From Sthenelais limicola (Eukaryota; Annelida; Polychaeta; Phyllodocida; Sigalionidae), in the NCBI GenBank assembly GCA_942159475.1, contig OW804096.1, positions 18,004,906-18,068,905 of the forward strand: a stretch of 64,000 nt of DNA, written 5' to 3'. Position 1 is the stretch's first letter, and the number at the start of each line of letters is the position of its first letter. Under the pieces are notes generated by a model. It was not told the DNA's origin. It did no database searches and saw only the letters and a list, made by a program, of their open reading frames with translations. Position numbers and translations under genes: made by a program. This document shows, one piece after another, positions 40,920 through 50,082 of the stretch.

Positions 40920-41780
40920 CTGAGTACAAGTGCCCCCTTCTGGTAGTGTGGATAAAAGACATTTCCCGCCACACTTTGCGGTGAGTGGTGAGGTTGTGGA
41001 CCGATTGTTTTTGCCAACCATTGTTAAAGACAAAGCTGCCATTATTACATACCCATAATAAAGTTATTTCATTATGTCCCTTAATTATTGTACAACTATG
41101 AGGTATGGCAGAATGAATATACAAGATAAAATAACTGACAATCAACATAGCTATACACACTTACAAAAGACACATTATTTGGTGTCCCTAAAGCCTTAGA
41201 AAGGAGTATTGTTAATAGAATGTGTACCACTGTACAGGATTGGAGGAACACATCTGTAATCATAAAAAAAGAAATCATGTCTTTTTCTGTGAATACCCTC
41301 AAATATATCACTAATGTCAAAGCTATTGCTAGATGGCACCACTAAAACTTGCTCCAACACAGACTATACTCAGTAACAGAATTATGGCCTACCAATTAAC
41401 CAACAATGGATCAGATAGTGATGTATATGACAGTGTCGTTTCGATTATTTTTTCCATTTCACAAAAGTTCATTTAGGAATAATTACTTCTAAGGAATGGA
41501 GGATACCAGCTGCACAAATTACAAATGCCATAATAACATTGACAAACTTAAAATAATAGCAGTTAAGGGCCATATCCAGTAATACAATTGTGTCTATTTC
41601 TTTAATAACGATTAACCATATGTAAAAATTATTTCATTTAACAACCTCATGTATTACCTTTAGGAACAAATATTTATTTAGACATATAATGGCCTCAAAA
41701 TACTTCCATATAGCATTCACACATGACCCCAATAGAAAATACCCTGTCATTAATATTGACAGAAAGTTCATTAATCCACC
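40920..41780. other. Spacer, nothing recognised
   Basis: AT-rich with short frames on both strands. A minus-strand frame at 40900-41160 is hydrophobic at its N-terminus but lacks support. Confidence 0.3.
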
Positions 41781-42193
41781 AGGTGATACTGACCCGTCTT
41801 CGTACCGGTCACACCAAACTGACTCACAGGCACCTTCTAAAAGGTGAAGTGGCTCCTGTATGTCAGACATGCAACACTCAACTGAGTGTAGAGCATCTCT
41901 TAATACATTGTCAGGCAACCAAGAGAAACAGAATAAAATTCCTGCAAAATCGCAGGACACTGCAGAGTATTTTCCGGGAATCTGGGAACAAAAATATTCT
42001 TGATTTCCTACGGGAAACCAAATTGTACGACAAAATTTAGGTAACCTAAATGAAGCCTGACTTCGTCAGGCCAAACCCTGTTTCATGAAATAGGGAATTT
42101 CACAGAATAAAATAATAAAACCACAGTATATCTGCTAACTTTTAATTACTATTAGCGGAGGTGAAACTAACCAAACCAAACCAAACCAAACCA
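41781..42193 (+). mobile_element. LINE-A copy 4, 3' fragment (~410 bp)
   Basis: From AGGTGATACTGACCC in the ORF2 C-terminus to the AACCA tail, flanked by AATCCACCA (about 41773-41781 and 42194-42202, sharing a tail base). The ORF2 end is open to the stop at 42040. Confidence 0.85.
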
Positions 42194-42339
42194 AATCCAC
42201 CACAATAGTCAATACTTTCCACACTCATGTGTATTAAAAATAAACCTAAGCCCCAAAGGCCCACCACTCGTGCTACACGCTCTACTGGATTCTCCCTGGT
42301 ATAATGCAACAATCCATGTGCACATACTGTTTCTTCATC

Positions 42340-42862
42340 ATCTCAATAATCTCTTATGAACTACAGCAGGAACCATCGAGACCTCCTCTCCATAGGTGAG
42401 AAGGTTAGAGCTACATCCAGTAGACTCATGAGGGCTGCATTGATAAGCATAGGTAATATAGGGAATGATTTGATCCCAGTTCTTCCTATTCTCACTAGCT
42501 AATCCAGCCAAAGCAACCTTCAATGTCCTATTAAATCTTTTGATCATGCCATCGGAAATCGGTCTATTGGCGTTTGTGAAAGTCTTCTTTATGGACAATA
42601 ACTTACACAATTCCCTGAACAAATTTGATGTAAAATTTGCTCCTCTATCCGTGTGCAATTTCAAAGGTGCTCCAAACTTCAGGATCCAACCCTCCATGAG
42701 GTGATGAGCACAGGTATCTGCCCGATAGTCAGTCATAGGAAAAGCTTCTACATACTTAGTGTAATAATCCTGTACGACCATCACACATATGTTCCCCCTC
42801 AATGCCTCAGGCTGATTAACTGCTATATCCAAAGCGATTCTTTCGAAACAAGATCCAGTAAT
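42340..42862 (-). pseudogene. Gypsy-type (Metaviridae) integrase fragment
   Basis: On the minus strand the DDE core shows ERIALDIA (first Asp), KLHTDRGANFTSNLF (second Asp) and DGMIKRFNRTLKVALAG. In the last motif the normally invariant catalytic Glu (in -ERFNR-) is Lys. A trailing YITYAYQCSPHESTG and LLTYGEE follow. Its N-terminal side is cut at 42862 by a LINE-A fragment. No LTR, RT or gag is adjacent on this strand, so it is an orphan relic. Confidence 0.75.
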
Positions 42863-43038
42863 CTTCATATTGAAGCTGGTATACCACCTCTGGAGTTTCG
42901 CCGGGAAAAGCTCACACTGCAATACACTATACGTGTCAGAGCCAACCCCAAAAATCCAGCCCACAAACTCATATTTGACAACAAGAACACTGTGTATCGG
43001 GAGAAGCCAAATGCCATCAAGCCAATGGCAGTGACAGC
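42863..43038 (+). mobile_element. LINE-A internal ORF2 fragment without 3' end
   Basis: It matches ORF2 from CTTCATATTGAAGCTGG to GCAGTGACAGC (the linker before RNase H), 176 bp, with one or two differences. It lacks 3'UTR and tail, so it is not a simple target-primed insertion. An ORF of 42653-43177 that runs through it is a chance fusion with flanking antisense Gypsy and unique sequence. Confidence 0.85.
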
Positions 43039-43079
43039 CACTAGTGTAGAACCACTGGTGCCAAACAGAGAAAAAAACC

Positions 43080-43153
43080 TACCCATGCTTGGGTTCGATC
43101 TAGCAACCTTAGGATTCACAAGCGAGGTTGAACACCACTACACCACCGAATAT
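43080..43153 (-). repeat. tRNA-like sequence (SINE head or tRNA pseudogene)
   Basis: The minus strand has A-box TGGTGTAGTGG (43146-43136) and B-box GATCGAACCC (43100-43091) with near-normal tRNA spacing. The acceptor and T stems do not pair well, so a functional tRNA is unlikely. No CCA or terminator was identified. Confidence 0.3.
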
Positions 43154-43182
43154 GTTGAAGACGGATTTCATAAATGATGCAT

Positions 43183-44025
43183 ATGGGCACTTCTCATGAA
43201 ACGTTGACAGAGTTCCTAGACCTGTATTTCATGATAATGAGTGATTTCAGAAAAAAAATAGCTTGGTATCCAACTGGTTCCTATTTCACCCAATGCTAGA
43301 TGCATATGGGCACTGTATGTAGGCAAAAACAGAGAGAATTCATATCTGTTTGGCTTTGATAGGAACGAATTTTCAATGCATTTGTTTTGTATAACTGAAC
43401 AGAGATGGGTTACTGCATTTTGTGTAGAAGGAGCGTCATCCCGGGAACGCATTTTAACAGCTCATAAACAAGGCACAAATTGCATTTGAGGATCAATATT
43501 TTAGAAGAATATATCAGGAACATATGTGATTCGAATATGCTATTAGCTTTTATTCTTTTGATGGAAAAAATATATAATGAAGCCTTATTCAATCTGAGGC
43601 CGTCATCCCACATCCCGCATCATCCCGCGTCACGTTGCGTACATTTGTGCGTAATTTCTACGCTCACTGGTACCAAAAATAATGGAGATAAGTATAGGAA
43701 AGTATACATTTCCTGAAAGAGGAATATTTTCTCTTTGTAATCAAACAAAAATAAAAGAGATGCCATGATTTGTATAGACACTGCGAACGACGGAATTAAG
43801 GAAGGGATGATTTCGGTCAATTGTACATCCTAGAAAATGAAACCAATCTATATTATATGTGGTCGATTCCAGGAGTTTAAATAGGGGTAAAATAGGTTGT
43901 CGGCAACACATTTATTTGTTGCCAACAATTGCAAAATATCTAACTTGATTATTGTTTATTGTTTATTATATTTTGTTTCCAAATGTAAATAGGGCCCTTG
44001 TCGACGTTTCATGAAAAGTGCCCAT
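43183..44025. mobile_element. Inverted-repeat element containing repeat C
   Basis: The left end ATGGGCACTTCTCATGAAAC and the right end (44001-44025) are inverted copies over about 25 bp with two mismatches. The length is 843 bp with no ORF. Internal sequence at 43709-43881 matches 2953-3125. Target duplication is not clear, so the superfamily is undetermined. Confidence 0.55.
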
Positions 44026-44360
44026 GCTTCAATATTCAGAATAACTTTCTTATTCTTTCCCTAAATAGAGCACACTTCTAAGGAAAGTTAGAATGAATAA
44101 AACTGAAAACAATACAGTTGTTGGTCAGAATTATCAGAGGTTTTATACCACAGTTGACACATGTCTCTGTCACATTAATCTACATTAAAGCCACTTCTGT
44201 TTTTCACACCCCCACGAGTATGAGTGAGCGAAAAGGGGCATTAACAAGTGTTAAAACTTAAATGTGTGACATTGCCGCTTTATTATGATAGTGTATTCAC
44301 AGAAGCCAATGTTGGCAAACAGAAATAGTACATTTCTGCACCTATGTAGTTCTCAAAACT
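44026..44360. other. Spacer, nothing recognised
   Basis: AT-rich, no convincing ORF or repeat. Confidence 0.3.
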
Positions 44361-44436
44361 CAATACGAAAAACGGAGCGCGAATACGGAGCATATCATAT
44401 TTCGTCTCCGTGATTCAAATGACCGTTTTTCGTATC
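44361..44436. repeat. Inverted repeat with 13-bp perfect arms
   Basis: ATACGAAAAACGG near 44362 and CCGTTTTTCGTAT near 44424 are exact complements separated by about 50 bp that includes two CTCCG/CGGAG-like pairs. It could form a cruciform or be the ends of a tiny inverted-repeat element. Confidence 0.5.
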
Positions 44437-44774
44437 AGAAATTCAGGCAATTTCGTCACCACTGTTCACCAGTAGCGTTCGCGGTGCTCTGTACACAAAA
44501 ATCGTCTTACTGAAGACGAAAAAACTTGCCGCTCCGTATCGCCCGGGTACGGCGCGCGGGAGAGTGCATGGTGAGCGTATGTATGAAATGTATCGAGAGA
44601 GGATAATATGCATAACTATATGTAAACAAATCTGAAACAATTAATTGTCAGAGTAATGATGTAATTGAGGTTTGAATTAATTGGTGATTAGTAGTATTTC
44701 ATTTTGATTCTCGTGATGAAACGTATCACAAACCTTGTGAAATTATCGGGAGTAAAAACATTTATAAGAAGTAA

Positions 44775-44872
44775 AATGATCCCTTAGTAACAAAATAGCG
44801 CATATAGTGACTATAAAAGTTAAATGATCCCCTGGCGCCTTTAACAAAATAGCGCATATAGTGACTATAATT
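44775..44872 (+). repeat. ~45-bp tandem duplication
   Basis: AAATGATCCC ... AACAAAATAGCGCATATAGT ... GACTATA occurs twice, the second with an extra CTGGCGCCTTT. Local slippage-type duplication. Confidence 0.8.
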
Positions 44873-45234
44873 CAAATGAAATAATTCTGAACGCATCAGC
44901 CTACCTTGCACCGACTCATCTCAATCTTCGCGCGGAGTTTTCCTTGTATCCACAGGTGCATGGAAAGGACTTCTACGAGGCCCCAACATATAAATGTGGA
45001 GGGAGAGGAGATGTAGGGAGGGGGGAAGAGCTGAATACAGCTATTTTGTTCTTTCGATCTACTCGGGCAATAATGTGGACTCATGCTAATCAGTATTGTT
45101 TCCCCAGGGAATACAAATATGTATAAAATGCCCAACACGGACACTTCTATCCATATGTGGGTGTTTGTGTTTAAAGCTTTACTAAGGTTTCGGTCAGATT
45201 GACCTTCTGGGTCTAACTATTGGACTAGGAGCTA

Positions 45235-45474
45235 AATCGCAGGACACTGCAGAGTATTTTCCGGGAATCTGGGAACAAAAATATTCTTGATTTCCTACGG
45301 GAAACCAAATTGTACGACAAAATTTAGGTAACCTAAATGAAGCCTGACTTCGTCAGGCCAAACCCTGTTTCATGAAAAAGGGAATTTCACAGAATAAAAT
45401 AATAAAACCACAGTATATCTGCTAACTTTTAATTACTATTAGCGGAGGTGAAACTAACCAAACCAAACCAAACT
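45235..45474 (+). mobile_element. LINE-A copy 6, last ~240 bp
   Basis: From AAATCGCAGGACACTGCAG to the AACCA tail. One private change (CATGAAAAAGGG instead of CATGAAATAGGG). It is followed by the 174-bp segment also found inside the copy 3 insertion. Confidence 0.85.
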
Positions 45475-45648
45475 AAAGCAGCATTCCCAGCTATTACGAC
45501 AAACAACATCTCACACAAATCTACCATATTATGACTTATAGGACAGAAGTTATCAATATTCTGCTACAGTTTTATGTACCTATATACAATAATTTGAACT
45601 AACCTAGAGAAAACGGCCGCCGGAGAGCGAGAATTAAGACGCAAGGCC
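45475..45648 (+). repeat. 174-bp flank shared with 37637-37810
   Basis: Identical by eye to the extra segment in LINE-A copy 3. Here it lies between a LINE-A tail and Gypsy gag-like sequence. This makes the locus, or a paralogue of it, the likely donor of the transduced sequence. Confidence 0.85.
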
Positions 45649-45663
45649 ACCACAGGAAAGACT

Positions 45664-46560
45664 TTGGCGGGTCTCCAAAATATAAAAAGTTTGTCCTCTC
45701 TTTCTCTGAATGATGTGGTAAATCGCTTGAAAGCGGAGTTAGACATAAAAACGGAGGAGGAAAGATTTGAAGAATATCGGTTGCGTAAACAGCAGCTAGT
45801 TGCATCACCCCAACACTATCGGGAGACACTTGTAAGCTTGTTTAAACGGGCATACGAGAGTCAATACCTTGAACGTATGAAAAAGGAGGGAATTTGCATT
45901 TTCTGTGCGGGTCTTGAAGATCAATACCTAGGTATGTGGGTTCAGACACAGAGACCTAAGTTGATGCAGGAATGTGTTGATCTGAGAACAGATTTCCTAT
46001 GCGCGGGGCCCTAGGCTTATCAACGCATATTGGGAAACACTTCTCCAGCAGCTACTCCGGAGTAATGCACACAGGAGAAATGTGGATATAAATTCTATGG
46101 CCAAAAGATACACAGTTGTGACAGTTGCTTTAGCCAGAGTCAGAGTCAGACAAGGATTCATCTTCCGAAGGTATTTCGCAAGACAAATCTAGCCTGGTAG
46201 TGACCAACAGCAAGTTGGATGATCAGTCACTAATAGCTGACTTTGCGGCTTTCCAAGCTTATCGGAAGGACGCAAGAGGTGCAAATAAATCATCCTTGTC
46301 TGCGAAAAGACCTTACAACAGCTTCTAGCAAACAACCAACAAAGGGTAAAGCTTCGCCAAAACCTTACAAGGGCGCTAAGAAGGAAGGTCCGCAGAAGGA
46401 TTTGAATAAGGAATCCTCCAAGAAGAGTAAACCGGACCACGCCTGTTGGCTGTGTGGTGACAAGGGTCACATTCAGGCAAATTGCCCTCACCTGAAAGCT
46501 TTTTGCAAAACGTTTGTGAAAACATCAGGCGAGAAGGCACCCCAGACCACGAAGAGTTAG
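45664..46560 (+). pseudogene. Gypsy gag remnant with zinc knuckle
   Basis: The first frame (45664-46014) is a charged helical region (LNDVVNRLKAELDIKTEEER, RLRKQQLVASPQHY). After frame changes, 46243-46560 ends in a Lys-rich stretch and CWLCGDKGHIQANC, a CCHC zinc knuckle of retroelement nucleocapsid type. It precedes protease-like and RT sequence on the same strand, as expected for a Gypsy/Metaviridae element. Multiple frameshifts. Confidence 0.6.
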
Positions 46561-46851
46561 AAATTAAGATGGGTCTTCCATGAAGCGATGACGGGACCCA
46601 AGAGTTTGACGGTACTCAGGAGCTGCGCGTTGGCGGTCTGTTGGAGAATCCTATAGGATTGTGCGCTATAAGGAGTCAAACAAGAGGGCGACAGAGGTCT
46701 CTTGGACAAGGAATACGGGTGAACTGGGCTGTGCCGTACCTCGCGATCAGGGTGTGGGGCTGGTTCCAGATGAATCTGTGTGTGGCATGGCGCTGTTGGT
46801 GGTTAGCTCAGCCGTACTCTGAAATTCTACGATTAGCCCGACCAGCTCGCT

Positions 46852-47085
46852 TTGAGGGTGCGGGTTAAACCTATTGCAAGTGGTACCCCAGTAACAATGG
46901 GATATGCGGTCTTTAACATTGAGATCGCAGGGCATTTATACCCGAACGCTTGCCTAGTAGTTGATGGCTTGGACAAAGGGGAATCTGTCCTGGGCCAAGA
47001 CTTTATTTGGCACTATGATTGTAGCATGACTGGGCCAGGGATGTTGATCCTAGGGAACAGGCATCAGAAGGTGCGTTGTTGTTGA
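46852..47085 (+). pseudogene. Aspartic-protease-like remnant of the Gypsy element
   Basis: The residues AGHLYPNACLVVDGLDKGES then VLGQDFIWHYDC resemble the C-terminal half of a retroviral-type aspartic protease (the 'vLG-dfl' segment). The catalytic D-S/T-G of the N-terminal half is not seen in frame. The assignment rests on position between gag and RT as well as this motif. Confidence 0.45.
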
Positions 47086-47159
47086 GGGGCGCTGTTTCCA
47101 CCATGTCAAGCCTATAAAGTTGCCGTTTTGACGAGTTCCCTTAGCGAAACAAGAAACAC

Positions 47160-48055
47160 TTGATTCACAGGTTCAAACAATACTGCATGAGGACAAGATC
47201 AAAGTCGCAAATGGCCCTTGGGCATTCCAGACTGTTCGAGTCCCCAAGCCTGATGGCTCTATCAGGGTTTGTGGAGATTATCGTTGATTTGAATAATGTC
47301 ACATGTAAGACAGACTTGTACCCTCTCCCATGGATAGACGATTGTCTAGAAGCGCTTGGGGGCCACAAGTGGTTTTGCACCCTGGATCTGGAAAGTGGCT
47401 ATTGGCAGATAGCTATGGATCCAGCAAGCAAGGAGAAAATGGCTTTTACAACTTTGAATGATTTGTATCACTTTAAAGTCATGCCGTTTGGTCTTTGTAA
47501 TGCCCCAGCCACCTTCCAGAAAATGATGATGGAGGTGCTGTGGGGATTAATAAGATCTGTGTAGTCTACTTAGACAATACAATCATATTTGGGGAGGATC
47601 TCGAGAGGCTATCACAAACATGTCTTGTGTTTGAATGCTCGGTTGAGTATGGGCTCAAGTTGAAACCAAAGAAATGCCACCTCCTCCGCAAAGAGGTTCA
47701 GTATCTGGGACGAATCTTATCTAAGGAGGGGAACGTGCAGACCCGGAGAAGATGCATGCGGTTTATACTTGGCCCATCCCAACTACAGAAAAAAAATCCA
47801 ATCATTTTTGGGTTTTGCATCTTATTATTGCAATTTATCCCTGATTCGCTAGTGAAACCATTGCAGGATACTGTAACGGTGGGACAGAAAGTTGTACGAT
47901 ATAAACTGTTGTGGTCGAAGGAGCTAGATGAGTCCTTTGAGAATATGAAAAAGGTGCTGCTATCAACACCCATTTTGGCTTACCCTAGGCCGTCCGATCA
48001 GTTTATTCTTGACACAGATGCCAGTGGTCCTGTTGCAGGTTCAGGGTGGCTGTGA
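47160..48055 (+). pseudogene. Gypsy reverse transcriptase, frameshifted, altered YxDD box
   Basis: The first frame to 47564 has TDLYPLPWIDDCLEALGGHK, FCTLDLESGYWQIAMDP and VMPFGLCNAPATFQKMM. The second frame from 47540 has CVVYLDNTIIFGEDL, where the second catalytic Asp of Y-x-D-D is Asn, then LKLKPKKCHLLRKEVQYLG. LDTDASGP starts the RNase H before a stop at 48055. The active site change and frameshift make it dead. Confidence 0.8.
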
Positions 48056-48533
48056 GAGCATACGCTAGTAATTCATTCTCAAAGTCTCAGCAAAACTACT
48101 GCACAACATATCATGAACTTTTGGCCGTGGTTTACTACTTTCGAAAGTTCAAGCATTATCCTTATGGTGCTGATTTCATTGTCTGCACAGATCATTCGTC
48201 TCGGATATGGCTGATGACATTCAAAGAGCCTGAGCACATGTTGGCATGATGGCTACTCGTTTTGCAACAATATGGTGTTACTAACAAGAGTGTTATCCAG
48301 CATCGCCCAGGTAAAAAGCAGGACAACGCTGATGGTCTCTCTAGACAGCCATATAGTCTATGCAAATGGGTCAACTGTGACGACTGTGGTGCTCACAACG
48401 CTGCAGGGGACCTCGCGGGGGAGGAGGCAGTCGTAAAAATTTTGCCAGAAATTGCTAATCAAACCATTCACCAACAACAGTGGGTGGATGATACAATCAA
48501 TTGTATCATTGAGCTGATAGAACTGAAGGAGGA
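48046..48533 (+). pseudogene. Gypsy RNase H and start of integrase linker
   Basis: QNYCTTYHELLAVVYYFRKF and FIVCTDHSSRIWLMTFKEPE, then after a stop VIQHRPGKKQDNADGLSRQP, the usual end of Gypsy RNase H. The spacer (ELIELKEE) is cut at about 48533 by LINE-B. The integrase core is absent. Only its C-terminal end reappears at 53945. Confidence 0.75.
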
Positions 48534-48835
48534 GTCCAGGTTGGCCCACCTTGGATCAATCGGCTGGTCATGTCAAGCCCTAGGAAGTAAAAATCCTCTG
48601 AAAACTATCAAACCAACACTCTGGATAAATTTCTGGCTGATTTGCCATTACTTATTTCCTAGAAGGCGGTGGCTTGGGCTAATCAAGGGATGCCAAAACT
48701 TGTTTTTGTTCATCTTAAGAGTATACCACCCATGTATCCCTGGTGCTCATCTGCTGGAAACCCGCAGCTCTGTGCATCCCCTTGTAGGACTCCATGGTGG
48801 GTGGGGACCATGGGTGATGAAAACCAGTATTCACT
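48533..48835 (+). promoter_or_regulatory. LINE-B 5'UTR with blocks shared with LINE-A
   Basis: 48534-48565 equals 55890-55921 of LINE-A over 32 nt, and 48657-48692 equals 55955-55990. Later blocks (GAGTATACCAC-CATGTAT, CCTTGTAGG-CTCC-TGGTGGGTGG) also agree, while the intervening sequence differs. Conservation of discrete blocks suggests an internal promoter or RNA structure. Confidence 0.55.
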
Positions 48836-50080
48836 ATGGGTACAACACAAAAAACAACCAAACGACTGCATGAATCAGACTCAGACTCGGACTATCCCCA
48901 CGAACAAGACAGATGGCCCCGTTTTATAGTTATTTCTTCCTCAAACCCAGAGCACCCGGTTACTAAATTGTCACCATTTGCAATACAAAAAGGCATACAA
49001 GGAGTAGCTGGAACAGTTAAAAATGTCAAGAAGATGAAGGATGGCCTTTTGGTTGAGTGCTCTAGGTAGCAACAATCAACAAACCTCCTGACTCTCAAGA
49101 ATCTAGCAAACATTCCTGTCATTGCTGCTCCGCATAGGTCCCTGAACTCATCCAAGGGTGTGGTCAGGTCACGAGACCTAGCTGATGTCACTGAGGAGGA
49201 AATGATTAGCGAACTGGGCCACCAAGGCGTCACTCATGTAAAAAGGATCACGATCAGGAAAAACGGAGAGGAAATTCAAACCAACACATTTATTATCTCT
49301 TTCAATGCACCTACCCCCCCTAAAAACCTAAAAGTTGGATACTTGAATGTGAAGGTGGATTTGTATGTCCCAAATCCCCTACGCTGCTTCAAGTGCCAAA
49401 GATTCGGTCATGGCAGAAACTTCTGCAAAAATGAAGCTGTCTGCATGAAATGTGGACAACAGGGTCATGAGAGCGAAGGCTGCCAGAACCCTGAGAAATG
49501 TTTGAATTGCCACCAAGACGGCCACAATGCCATGTCCAAACAATGCCCAACCTGGCAAAAAGAGAAAGAGGTTCAGAAAGCTAAAGCAGAGAGAGGGATA
49601 TCCTATCCCGAGGCTCGAAAAATTGTTGAGACCTACCACCAAACAGCGCTACTACCCCTGAGCTATGCTGGGGCAACCAAAAGAGTCAGGAGCATTGAGT
49701 GCCAAACACCCTTTACCTAGCTTGAGGCTGATAACCCCATTGAAATCAAAACAAAGAAACAGGTGATCGCTACACAAACTCAAACAACCTCAAAAGTCAA
49801 TGCAGAAAATGTTAAGAAAGCAGAGGCCCCCAAACCATCTGCTACTCCAAATATGAAACAGCAACAAAATAAGAAAGTGACTGATGCTCGCCAAGCATCA
49901 ACTCCACACCCTGCTAAAAAATTAAAGGTGGGGAAAGGGTCCTCAGGACCCTTGAGTGAGTCTATGGACTCACTTAATGATATGGATGTGGACCACCCCC
50001 CGCCCGAAAGGGGGAGAGGTGCCACATCCAAAATAACCATCAATCGGGCTGGGCCACCAAATAACCCTAAAAAGTTATAG
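48836..50080 (+). pseudogene. LINE-B ORF1 with two in-frame TAG codons
   Basis: A single frame runs from MGTTQKTTKRLHESDSDSD to PPNNPKKL. It is interrupted only by TAG at 49067-49069 and 49718-49720. Zinc knuckles are CFKCQRFGHGRNFC, CMKCGQQGHESEGC and CLNCHQDGHNAMSKQC. A Lys/Pro-rich tail follows, as in LINE-A ORF1. The stop at 50080 is immediately followed by the ORF2 ATG at 50083. Two point mutations explain the stops. Readthrough is possible but unsupported. Confidence 0.8.
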
Positions 50081-50082
50081 GT

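Noticed and set aside
42653..43177. 174-codon + ORF spanning Gypsy antisense, LINE-A fragment and unique DNA
   Set aside because: It is a chance fusion across three unrelated segments. Only the LINE-A part resembles a protein.
44896..45144. Overlapping ORFs on both strands
   Set aside because: Neither frame shows a domain, and composition is not coding-like.
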